Shown here: positions 1-6,352 of the stretch, piece after piece
How positions within the stretch are numbered: position 1 is the first letter of the stretch
Layout: every line of letters starts with the position of its first letter
DNA from: an uncultured Muribaculaceae bacterium
Lineage (GTDB): Bacteria; Bacteroidota; Bacteroidia; Bacteroidales; Muribaculaceae
Direction: 5' to 3'
Assembly: GCA_910584735.1 (NCBI GenBank)
Contig: CAJUBM010000090.1
Location: 1-12,109, forward strand
DNA length: 12,109 nt
Translations under genes and position numbers: made by a program
The notes under the pieces: generated by a model
Seen by the model: the letters and a program-made list of their open reading frames with translations, nothing else
What the model was told of the DNA's origin: nothing
The model's database searches: none

Positions 1-22
1 TAAATATTAATATTTTAATAAC

Positions 23-48
23 AGTGGTAAGATTTTTATCGCACCACT
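23..48 (+). other. small leader hairpin upstream of thiS
   Basis: AGTGGT at 23-28 pairs with ACCACT at 43-48, and inside it GAT (31-33) pairs with ATC (38-40) around a T-rich loop. It lies in an AT-rich leader just before the larger inverted repeat at 52-104, so the two may form successive hairpins in the thi operon leader. No TPP-riboswitch core sequences are visible in bases 1-98; an aptamer and promoter, if present, must lie before the window. Confidence 0.4.
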
Positions 49-51
49 ACT

Positions 52-104
52 ATTCATGGTCTTATAGTTTCACCTTTTGTGTGTAAAACTATAAGACCAT
101 GAAT
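52..104 (+). repeat. perfect 19-bp inverted repeat spanning the thiS start codon
   Basis: Bases 52-70 are the exact reverse complement of bases 86-104, separated by a 15-base spacer. The right arm contains the thiS ATG (99-101) and is followed by G and five T (105-110). In RNA this would be a long AU-rich hairpin that hides the start codon, and the T run gives it a terminator-like look. In DNA it is a symmetric 53-bp dyad that could bind a dimeric regulator. The left arm also contains ATG-GTC-TTA-TAG (56-67), a three-codon frame. The symmetry is seen directly; the role as attenuator, translation switch or operator is inference. Confidence 0.7.
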
Positions 105-302
105 GTTTTTGTAAACGGTAAGAATACAGATTTACCACAGGACGTAAAGAATATAGCGTTACTTGTAAGGTTTTTGGAAATCCCTACAACAGGGGTAGCC
201 GTGGCTATTAATAACAAGGTTGTGCGTAAGGCTGATTGGGAAGTTCACATGCTGGCCGAGGGTGACGAGGTGGTGATTATAACGGCTGTCTGCGGGGGAT
301 GA
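99..302 (+). CDS. thiS: ThiS, sulfur carrier protein for thiazole synthesis
   Basis: This 67-residue ubiquitin-fold protein carries sulfur as a C-terminal thiocarboxylate. ThiF adenylates its terminal glycine and ThiG takes the sulfur to build the thiazole ring. The sequence shows the family hallmarks: start MNVFVNG, the region GVAVAINNKVV near residues 32-42, DEVVIITAV near the end and the essential terminal Gly-Gly (66-67). Length is normal for ThiS. The ATG at 99 is the first usable start, since the frame has TAA at 84-86. There is no clear Shine-Dalgarno, as is usual in Bacteroidetes, and the ATG sits inside the right arm of a perfect inverted repeat. The stop overlaps the next gene's start by four bases (ATGA). 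Confidence 0.95.
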   Translation: MNVFVNGKNTDLPQDVKNIALLVRFLEIPTTGVAVAINNKVVRKADWEVHMLAEGDEVVIITAVCGG

Positions 303-868
303 GGCTGATTGCGATAACAAAGCCTGAATTTTGGCCGGGAGAGGGGCAGGCTATATGCGGTCTGCTTAATTCCGGGGTGTGGCGTGTACACGTGCGGAAG
401 CCTGGGGCGTCGGCCGGAGAGATGGAAAGGTTTCTTTCCGGCATACCTGAAGACTTTCGCCCCCGACTGTCGCTGCATGATTGTTTCCCCCTGGCGATGC
501 GGGGCCTTGCCGGAGGGGTGCATATGAACAGGCGTAATCCCCATATCCCTGATGGGTTTAAAGGGATGGTAAGCCGTAGCTGCCATACTTTGGAGGAGCT
601 ACGTATGTCCGGGCCGGAATATGACTATATGTTTCTCAGCCCGATATTTGACAGTATTTCCAAACCCGGTTACGGCGCTCACTTCGACCTCGGGATGCTC
701 AAAGGATGCGGACTGATTGATGAGCGTGTGTTTGCCCTCGGAGGTGTTACCCCTGAAAGGTTCGAGACCATAGAGGCAATAGGGTTCGGAGGTGCCGCGA
801 TGCTTTCGGCGGCTTGGGAGAACAATCCATCTAAGACCTTTGGGGCAAAGACCTCTAAGTTCAGATAG
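299..868 (+). CDS. TenI/ThiE-like protein (thiamine phosphate synthase superfamily)
   Basis: This 189-residue TIM-barrel protein resembles ThiE and TenI. In order it has an ITKPE strand (5-9, against ITD in ThiE), VHVRKP (30-35, the QLRxK position), LHDCFPLA (59-66), GGVHMNRRN (72-80, against GVHLGQxD), CHTLEEL (95-101), FLSPIFDSISKPG (112-124, against GPxxxTxTK) and ALGGV (146-150). B. subtilis TenI is a thiazole tautomerase, which would make the aromatic carboxylated thiazole for ThiE. However, the position I align to its catalytic His122 is Pro115 here, as in ThiE. The protein is also shorter than ThiE and lacks its NDD/GQxD phosphate and pyrophosphate pattern. A true ThiE follows 11 bases later, so a tautomerase or accessory role is likelier than a second synthase, but this is inference. 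Confidence 0.75.
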   Translation: MRLIAITKPEFWPGEGQAICGLLNSGVWRVHVRKPGASAGEMERFLSGIPEDFRPRLSLHDCFPLAMRGLAGGVHMNRRNPHIPDGFKGMVSRSCHTLEELRMSGPEYDYMFLSPIFDSISKPGYGAHFDLGMLKGCGLIDERVFALGGVTPERFETIEAIGFGGAAMLSAAWENNPSKTFGAKTSKFR

Positions 869-879
869 ACATTAATATT

Positions 880-1488
880 ATGTTGCAATTTATAACAGAC
901 CGACTTCCGGGATTGGAAGAAGTACTCAGAGGCGGATGCCGATGGGTGCAGCTACGTATGAAGGACGCAGCAGATGAAGATATTACAGCCACGGGAGAGT
1001 GTGTGGCAACTTTATGCCGGCGTTATGGTGCGAAATTCATAATTGACGACAGGGTGGACCTTGTGAAGGGAATTGGTGCCAACGGTGTGCATCTTGGCAA
1101 ACAGGATATGCCGGTTAGAGAGGCTCGCGCTATTCTTGGAGACGGATTCATTATCGGCGCCACGGCTAACACCTTAGATGATATAAGAAATGCCGTTGCT
1201 GCCGGAGCCGACTATATCGGCCTTGGCCCTTTCCGTTTCACGACAACCAAGAAAAGGCTTAGCCCTATCCTTGGATTGGAAGGATATAGCCGCATAATGG
1301 AGGAATGTAGGAATGAAGACATAATCCTCCCCGTTGTAGCCATCGGCGGGATAGGGTCTGACGATATACCGGCGTTAATGCATACGGGAATCACGGGTGT
1401 GGCTGTTTCAGGCAGTATCCTCAATTCTCCATCGCCGGAGATGATGACAAAAGAAATATTAAAAAAGATCAATACATGGAAGAATTGA
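880..1488 (+). CDS. thiE: ThiE, thiamine phosphate synthase
   Basis: ThiE couples HMP-pyrophosphate to thiazole phosphate (or its carboxylated form) to give thiamine phosphate. The 202-residue barrel keeps the full motif set: QLRMKD (24-29), FIIDDRVDL (53-61), GVHLGKQD (69-76), IGATANTLDD (92-101), YIGLGPFRFTTTKK (112-125), AIGGI (154-158) and VSGSI (176-180). These residues bind the pyrophosphate, the Mg ion and the thiazole phosphate in characterised ThiE enzymes. The length is slightly short but normal. It starts 11 bases after the TenI-like gene and its last 13 bases overlap thiG, implying translational coupling. Of the two ThiE-superfamily genes in the operon, this is the one with an intact synthase signature. 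Confidence 0.93.
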   Translation: MLQFITDRLPGLEEVLRGGCRWVQLRMKDAADEDITATGECVATLCRRYGAKFIIDDRVDLVKGIGANGVHLGKQDMPVREARAILGDGFIIGATANTLDDIRNAVAAGADYIGLGPFRFTTTKKRLSPILGLEGYSRIMEECRNEDIILPVVAIGGIGSDDIPALMHTGITGVAVSGSILNSPSPEMMTKEILKKINTWKN

Positions 1489-2243
1489 AGATTGGTGGGC
1501 GGACTTTCACAAGCCGTCTATTCGTAGGAACCGGCAAGTTTAGTTCCAACACCCTGATGTGTGATGCCATAGCGGCTTCCGGCTCACAGATGGTTACCGT
1601 GGCCTTGAAGCGGATTGATACCGGCAACGCCGAGGATGATATGCTCAGGCATATCCTTCGTCCTGATGTGCAGCTGTTGCCAAATACGTCGGGAGTGCGT
1701 GATGCCCGTGAGGCGGTATTGGCCGCGCAGCTTGCCCGTGAGGCTTTCGAGACCGATTTTATAAAATTGGAGATACATCCCGACCCTAAATATCTTTTCC
1801 CGGATCCGATAGAGACCCTTAAGGCAACGGAGGAGCTTGCCAATATGGGCTTCATAGTGCTGCCCTACATACAGGCCGACCCCGTGTTGTGCAAACGCCT
1901 GGAGGAAGCAGGGACGGCGGCGGTGATGCCTCTCGGTGCTCCGATAGGCACGAACAAGGGGCTTGTAACCCGCGATTTGCTTGAGATAATAATAGAGGAG
2001 AGCAATGTGCCGGTGGTCGTGGATGCCGGAATCGGAGCGCCCTCGCATGCTGCCGAGGCTATGGAGATGGGAGCCGATGCCGTATTGGTGAATACTGCCA
2101 TAGCCGTGGCCGGTAACCCTGTGGCTATGGCCCGTGCTTTCGCAAAGGCTGTGGAGGCCGGGCGCGAGGCTTTCGAAGCCGGTCTCGGAGTCCGTTCAAA
2201 AATGGCGGTAGCCAGCAGTCCGTTAACTTCATTCCTTGGTTGA
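1476..2243 (+). CDS. thiG: ThiG, thiazole synthase
   Basis: ThiG condenses 1-deoxy-D-xylulose 5-phosphate, dehydroglycine (from ThiH) and the sulfur of ThiS thiocarboxylate into thiazole phosphate carboxylate. The 255-residue barrel starts LKIGGRTFTSRLFVGTGKF, a strong family match, and includes LLPNTSG (67-73), IKLEI with Lys97 at the expected Schiff-base lysine, VMPLGAPIGTNKGL (150-163), DAGIGAPSHAAEAMEMGAD (183-201) and VLVNTAIA (203-210). Full length. The ATG lies inside the end of thiE, so the genes overlap by 13 bases in different frames. thiH follows after four bases; in the Bacteroides operons I remember thiC sits between thiG and thiH, but it is missing here. Confidence 0.97.
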   Translation: MEELKIGGRTFTSRLFVGTGKFSSNTLMCDAIAASGSQMVTVALKRIDTGNAEDDMLRHILRPDVQLLPNTSGVRDAREAVLAAQLAREAFETDFIKLEIHPDPKYLFPDPIETLKATEELANMGFIVLPYIQADPVLCKRLEEAGTAAVMPLGAPIGTNKGLVTRDLLEIIIEESNVPVVVDAGIGAPSHAAEAMEMGADAVLVNTAIAVAGNPVAMARAFAKAVEAGREAFEAGLGVRSKMAVASSPLTSFLG

Positions 2244-2247
2244 AACC

Positions 2248-3357
2248 ATGTTCTCAGACGAATTGCAGAAATACGATTGGCAGGAGACAACAGACGCAAT
2301 AATGGCCAAGACCATTGACGATGTGGATCGCGCCCTGGCCAAGAAACGACTTTCTATAGACGATTTCATGGCCCTTGTCTCTCCGGCGGCCTCGGTCCGA
2401 TTAGAGGAGATGGCGGTGTTGAGCCGGCATTACACACAGGAACGGTTCGGGAAGACAATCTCAATGTACATCCCAATGTACATCACCAACTCCTGTACCA
2501 ACTCATGTGTTTACTGCGGATTTAACCGGCATAATCTCTTTGACCGCGTTGTGCTTACGCCCGGGCAGATTGAAGATGAATGTAAGGCCATACGGCGTCT
2601 GGCTCCATTTGAGAATCTGCTGTTGGTTACCGGGGAAAACCCTAAGGTGGCGGGTGTCGAGTACCTTGAAAAGGCATTACAGACATGCCGTCCCTATTTC
2701 AGCAATCTTACCATAGAGGTGATGCCGCTGAAAGCGGAAGATTATGAACGGCTTACCCATTCGGGATTGAACGGGGTGGTATGTTTCCAAGAGACTTACG
2801 ACCGCGCTAACTACAAGAAATACCATCCGGCCGGGATGAAGTCGAACTTTGAATGGCGTGTCAACGGGTTTGACCGCATGGGACAGGCGGGAGTGCATAA
2901 GATAGGTATGGGGGTGCTGATAGGGCTGGAGGATTGGCGAACCGATGTCACGATGATGGCCCGGCATCTGGCATACCTTAGGAAGCGTTATTGGCGTACG
3001 CGTTACAGCGTGAACTTCCCACGTATGCGCCCGGCTGCCGGGGGCTTCCAGCCTAATGTGGTGATGTCCGACCGTGAACTGGCCCAGCTTACGTTCGCTT
3101 TCCGTATATTCGACCATGACGTGGATTTGTCGTTCTCTACACGTGAGCGGCCCGATTTCCGCAACAATATGTTGTCGTTAGGAGCTACGTCCATGAGTGC
3201 CGGTTCAAAGACAGATCCGGGAGGTTACCATACCTACCCCCAATCGTTGGAACAGTTCTCGGTTAGCGATGAGCGTACACCGGCACAGGTGGCCTCCGAT
3301 ATTCGCTCACTCGGCTATGAGGCTGTGTGGAAAGACTGGGACAAAGTGTTTGACTGA
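2248..3357 (+). CDS. thiH: ThiH, radical-SAM tyrosine lyase (2-iminoacetate synthase)
   Basis: ThiH cleaves tyrosine with a SAM-derived radical to give dehydroglycine for ThiG and p-cresol. It is the oxygen-sensitive counterpart of ThiO, fitting an anaerobe. Counting from the ATG at 2248 the protein has 369 residues, close to E. coli ThiH (377). The CxxxCxxC motif for the 4Fe-4S cluster is Cys83, Cys87, Cys90 in ITNSCTNSCVYCGFNRHN. Further family marks are TGENP, EVMPLKAEDY, FQETYD, GMGVLIGLEDWR, SVNFPRMRPA and STRERPDFR. The frame could open at a TTG (2236) inside thiG, but the ATG four bases after the thiG stop is preferred. The stop overlaps the thiF ATG by one base (TGATG). Confidence 0.95.
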   Translation: MFSDELQKYDWQETTDAIMAKTIDDVDRALAKKRLSIDDFMALVSPAASVRLEEMAVLSRHYTQERFGKTISMYIPMYITNSCTNSCVYCGFNRHNLFDRVVLTPGQIEDECKAIRRLAPFENLLLVTGENPKVAGVEYLEKALQTCRPYFSNLTIEVMPLKAEDYERLTHSGLNGVVCFQETYDRANYKKYHPAGMKSNFEWRVNGFDRMGQAGVHKIGMGVLIGLEDWRTDVTMMARHLAYLRKRYWRTRYSVNFPRMRPAAGGFQPNVVMSDRELAQLTFAFRIFDHDVDLSFSTRERPDFRNNMLSLGATSMSAGSKTDPGGYHTYPQSLEQFSVSDERTPAQVASDIRSLGYEAVWKDWDKVFD

Positions 3358-4049
3358 TGGAACGGTATTTGCGACAAATTATGCTCCCGGAGATAGGAGA
3401 GGAGAGGCAGCGGCGTCTGGGTCGTGGCTCGGCGCTTATAGTCGGCCTCGGTGGCTTAGGTAGCCCCGTCAGCCTCTATTTGGCCGGTGCGGGTGTAGGG
3501 CGGCTCGGCCTTTGCGATTCCGACACGGTATCGCTGAGCAACCTGCAACGGCAGATTCTTTACGGCGAGAGGCAGATAGGTAACCTTAAGGCCGTGGAGG
3601 CTGCGCAAAGACTCTCAGAATTGCGTAGCGACCTGGTGTGCGAACTTTTCAGTGAAGGACTTACCTCGGAAAATGCGGAGGAGATTATCGGTGGATACGA
3701 CGTGGTAGTTGACTGTTGCGATAACTTCGCTACTCGCTTCCTCATATCAGATACTTGCCGCCGGCTTGGGAAGGCGTGGGTCTATGGTTCCATAGGGGCT
3801 TTCGATGGACGTGTAAGCACCTTTCTTGCCGATTCCACACATGTTTTTGATGTCCTATATCCCGACCGAGAGGAACTTGTACGCCTACCGGTAAGTTCCG
3901 GGGGTGTCCTTGGTGCGGTACCCGGCGCCATAGGCTCTATTGAGGCCGTGGAAGCATTGAAGATTATCGGGGGATTCGGCGACCCGCTTGACGGACGTCT
4001 CCTCGTGATAGATTTTTTGAATAACCGATATACAGTAATAGATTTTTAG
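3357..4049 (+). CDS. thiF: ThiF-type adenylyltransferase for ThiS, without zinc and relay cysteines
   Basis: This E1-like enzyme uses ATP to adenylate the ThiS C-terminus. The 230-residue protein has RQIMLPEIG (6-14), the nucleotide loop GLGGLGSP (30-37), DSDTVSLSNLQRQ (54-66), and DCCDN (119-123) with the Mg-binding aspartate expected at Asp122. The C-terminal half aligns with E. coli ThiF, but the first zinc CxxC is replaced by HVFDVLYPD (162-170), the cysteine corresponding to Cys184 lies in PVSSGG (178-183) and is absent, and the protein ends before the second CxxC. The cysteines present (53, 95, 120, 121, 134) do not form zinc pairs. It is therefore a short, zinc-free ThiF. Adenylation is likely intact; sulfur transfer must use another thiol. 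It directly abuts the methyltransferase gene. Confidence 0.92.
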   Translation: MERYLRQIMLPEIGEERQRRLGRGSALIVGLGGLGSPVSLYLAGAGVGRLGLCDSDTVSLSNLQRQILYGERQIGNLKAVEAAQRLSELRSDLVCELFSEGLTSENAEEIIGGYDVVVDCCDNFATRFLISDTCRRLGKAWVYGSIGAFDGRVSTFLADSTHVFDVLYPDREELVRLPVSSGGVLGAVPGAIGSIEAVEALKIIGGFGDPLDGRLLVIDFLNNRYTVIDF

Positions 4050-4751
4050 ATGAGACAGAGTTTCGATGAATATGCCGCGCTTTATGATGCGTGGTTCCTG
4101 GAGAATAGAAATGTGCTTTTATCGGAGGCTCGTTTGGTGGCGCTCACTCTCAAAGGGGCGGGACGCATCCTGTCTGTGGGGTGCGGAAGCGGGCTTTTTG
4201 AGAAAATCCTGCGTGAGGAGTTCGGTATCTCTGTAGCAGAGGGTATCGAACCGGCCAAGGGTATGGCCGATATAGCCCGTAAGCGGGGGCTTAGCGTGGT
4301 AGAGGCCACCGCCGAGGAGGCCGATTACGGACACGGGGAGTACGATACAGTGCTTTTCAACGGTTCTCCAAGCTATATAGGCGATTTGAAGACGGTGGTG
4401 GAAAAGGTTTACGAGGCACTTCCTTCAGGCGGACGCATAGTGCTAATAGATGTGCCGAAAGAGAGCGGCTACGGGATGATGTATAATCTTGCAAAAGCTG
4501 TAGGATCATGGGACAATCCCCTCCTCGAAGGTGTGTACCCGCCGAATCCATACCCTATAGAGCTTGTGAAAGCGGCAAACTGGCGCACCACGAGGGAAAA
4601 GATAGATTTCGTTAGAGATAGCGGTTTCAGCCGCATAGAGACTTTCCAGACACTTACCACGCACCCTCTTGTGTCGGATGATTATGCCGAAATGCCATCG
4701 GAGGGCAGCGATAAGGGTGATTATGTGGCTGTAATCGGTTATAAGGAATGA
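4050..4751 (+). CDS. class I SAM-dependent methyltransferase inside the thi operon
   Basis: The 233-residue protein is a Rossmann-fold methyltransferase. It has FDEYAALYDAWF (5-16), typical of the small-molecule methyltransferase-11/25 type, the SAM loop ILSVGCGSGLFE (40-51), an acidic residue ending strand 2 in AEGIEPAKGM (63-72), TAEEADYG (87-94), and ALPSGGRIVLIDVP (123-136) for strands 4-5. The C-terminal third (137-233), which would cover the substrate, has no motif I recognise. The ATG begins immediately after the thiF stop, and the stop overlaps the tenA start by four bases (ATGA), so it is an integral operon member. No methyl transfer is known in this route to thiamine, so the substrate is unknown. 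Salvage of a methylated or damaged precursor, or regulation, is only a guess. Confidence 0.85.
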   Translation: MRQSFDEYAALYDAWFLENRNVLLSEARLVALTLKGAGRILSVGCGSGLFEKILREEFGISVAEGIEPAKGMADIARKRGLSVVEATAEEADYGHGEYDTVLFNGSPSYIGDLKTVVEKVYEALPSGGRIVLIDVPKESGYGMMYNLAKAVGSWDNPLLEGVYPPNPYPIELVKAANWRTTREKIDFVRDSGFSRIETFQTLTTHPLVSDDYAEMPSEGSDKGDYVAVIGYKE

Positions 4752-5395
4752 GCGGGAAGTGGAGCAGCGAGGTGTGGCGGCTTGCCGAACCTATCTATAA
4801 TGAAATATTGAATCTTCCGTTTGTCAGGGAATTGGCTGCCGGAACCTTGTCGGAGGAACGCTTTTTGTTCTATTTGGAACAGGATGCCCTATATATCGAC
4901 AATTATTGCCGTGTATTGGCCCATATTGCCTCACGGATAGGGGTGAGGCAATACACTGAGGATTTCCTCAGATTCGCTTCAGACGGTGTAGCGGTGGAAA
5001 AGGCTCTTCATGAATTCTTCCTCAAGGATGGTGTTAGAGACGTAGTTCCGACACCTACGTGCCTGCTCTATTGCAGCTACGAGAGTGCGTGTGGTCTGCA
5101 ATCGGTTGAGATAGAGGTTGCCGCCGTGCTGCCATGTTTTTGGGTCTACCAAAGGGTAGGGAAGGAGATACTTGGCAGCTGTCGTCCGGGAAACCCCTAT
5201 GCCCGCTGGATTGAGACATATGCCGATGAGATGTTCGAGGCGTCCACATCGCAGGCCATAGAGATTTGCGATGTGTTGGCTGCTTTCGCCTCAAAAGAGA
5301 TAAGGGAACGGATGACGGAGGCATTTCTAAATTCCACCCGTATGGAATGGATGTTTTGGAACAGTGCTTATAATCTTGAAAAATGGAAGATATGA
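4748..5395 (+). CDS. tenA: TenA, aminopyrimidine aminohydrolase (thiaminase II)
   Basis: TenA hydrolyses aminomethyl-aminomethylpyrimidine, from degraded thiamine, to HMP, which ThiD then phosphorylates. The 215-residue all-helical protein keeps the expected active-site residues: Asp46 in LEQDALYI, Tyr111 in LYCSYES, the nucleophile Cys130 in VLPCFWVYQRVGKE, and Glu200 in RMEWMFWNSAY. Length is normal, slightly shorter than B. subtilis TenA (236). It sits between the methyltransferase and thiD and overlaps both, a natural pairing with ThiD for pyrimidine salvage. Because thiC is absent from this operon, TenA and ThiD are the only pyrimidine-branch genes visible. It could also carry weak thiaminase activity, as other TenA enzymes do. 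Confidence 0.93.
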   Translation: MSGKWSSEVWRLAEPIYNEILNLPFVRELAAGTLSEERFLFYLEQDALYIDNYCRVLAHIASRIGVRQYTEDFLRFASDGVAVEKALHEFFLKDGVRDVVPTPTCLLYCSYESACGLQSVEIEVAAVLPCFWVYQRVGKEILGSCRPGNPYARWIETYADEMFEASTSQAIEICDVLAAFASKEIRERMTEAFLNSTRMEWMFWNSAYNLEKWKI

Positions 5396-6201
5396 AACAA
5401 TATCGCCGAGTAATGACTATTGCCGGGAGCGACCCCAGCGGCGGCGCAGGCATACAGGCCGACATAAAGACCATTTCAGCTTGCGGATGCTTCGCGACGT
5501 CGGCAATCGTGGCTGTTGTGGATGAAAATACCGTGGGCGTTACGGGAGTGCATCCCGTGCCGTGTGATTTCGTGGTAGGGCAGATACACTCTATCTTGGA
5601 CGATATAGGCACTGACGCGGTGAAAATAGGAATGTTACATTCATCGGAGTTAATCAGAGCCGTGCGTCGTACGCTTGATGGATATCCCTCTTTGCGCGAC
5701 ATTGTTCTGGATCCGGTGATGGTAGCTACCTCCGGTGACCCTCTTCTCGAGGCCGATGCCGTAAGTACGCTTCGCGAGGTGCTGCTTCCACGGGCAAGGG
5801 TAATTACCCCTAACATACCGGAGGCCGAACTGCTCCTTGGCGAAAGAATCGAGTTCCAGGACCAGCTTCCCGATGCGGCTCGGCAATTATCACTTTTGGG
5901 GGGCGTTTCGGTGTTCCTGAAAGCAGGGCACATGTCGGACGATGCCCTTATAGATATTTTCTATAATGCCGAGACAGGGAGTGTACTGCCGCTTCAATCC
6001 AAAAGGGTCGACACCGTCAATACCCACGGTACGGGTTGCACCCTATCCTCGGCCTTAGCTTCTTTCCTTGCCTGTGGTTACCCCTTGGACGAGGCTGCCC
6101 GACTTGCAAAAGATTACATAAACAATGCCATAATAGCCGGGGCCGCTTTCCGCATCGGAAACGGCCATGGCCCTGTCCACCATTTCCATGCCTTCTGGTG
6201 A
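5392..6201 (+). CDS. thiD: ThiD, HMP/HMP-phosphate kinase
   Basis: ThiD phosphorylates HMP twice to HMP-PP, the substrate of ThiE. From the ATG at 5392 it has 269 residues, as expected for the ribokinase-fold family. It starts with TIAGSDPSGGAGIQADIKT (substrate-binding N-terminus), then has GMLHS, DIVLDPVMVATSGDPLL, ITPNIPEAELL, and near the end the anion-hole and catalytic motif NTHGTGCTLSSALASFLA. An in-frame ATG nine bases earlier (5383) is possible. The later one is preferred because it forms the same ATGA overlap with tenA that links other genes of the operon, and GGAAG precedes it. It is the last thi gene. No convincing terminator follows, so some read-through into the next gene is possible. 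Confidence 0.93.
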   Translation: MKQYRRVMTIAGSDPSGGAGIQADIKTISACGCFATSAIVAVVDENTVGVTGVHPVPCDFVVGQIHSILDDIGTDAVKIGMLHSSELIRAVRRTLDGYPSLRDIVLDPVMVATSGDPLLEADAVSTLREVLLPRARVITPNIPEAELLLGERIEFQDQLPDAARQLSLLGGVSVFLKAGHMSDDALIDIFYNAETGSVLPLQSKRVDTVNTHGTGCTLSSALASFLACGYPLDEAARLAKDYINNAIIAGAAFRIGNGHGPVHHFHAFW

Positions 6202-6237
6202 GGCAAAGGTCAAAAGCTATTCAAAGCTAAAATAAAT

Positions 6238-6268
6238 TTTGTTTTGCGCCCGCTTATTCGTATATTTG
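6238..6268 (+). promoter_or_regulatory. Bacteroidetes-type promoter of the DPP5 gene
   Basis: TTTG at 6238-6241, a 19-base spacer and TATATTTG at 6261-6268 match the Bacteroides -33 TTTG / -7 TAnnTTTG consensus exactly. Transcription would start near 6273-6276, leaving a leader of roughly 80 bases before the ATG at 6353. This separates the peptidase gene from the thi operon. Confidence 0.75.
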
Positions 6269-6276
6269 CCCCGTTG

Positions 6277-6292
6277 TGGGCGGTAGCGCCCA
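6277..6292 (+). other. short GC hairpin at the 5' end of the DPP5 leader
   Basis: TGGGCG (6277-6282) pairs with CGCCCA (6287-6292) around the tetraloop GTAG, just after the expected transcription start. It may protect the 5' end of the message; it is not followed by a T run, so it is not a terminator. Confidence 0.45.
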
Positions 6293-6352
6293 TGTTATGA
6301 GGTTATGACCTTAGGATAATACCATAACGGAATAGTATCACAACCTAAAAAG

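Noticed and set aside
1..98. TPP riboswitch aptamer
   Set aside because: The conserved aptamer segments (CUGAGA and the GCGUAGGGAA side) are not visible in the window; they may lie upstream.
52..104. Phase-variable invertible promoter
   Set aside because: The arms flank only 15 bases, too little to hold an invertible promoter, and no invertase gene is in view.
2236..2247. TTG as the thiH start, overlapping thiG
   Set aside because: The ATG at 2248 gives a normal-length ThiH and lies four bases after the thiG stop; TTG is a poor start in this group.
5383..5391. Earlier ATG for thiD
   Set aside because: Possible, but the ATG at 5392 makes the ATGA overlap seen at other junctions of the operon and the three extra residues match nothing in the family.
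6202..6240. Terminator after thiD
   Set aside because: The repeated CAAAGCTA-like words are direct repeats and do not form a GC-rich stem with a T run.
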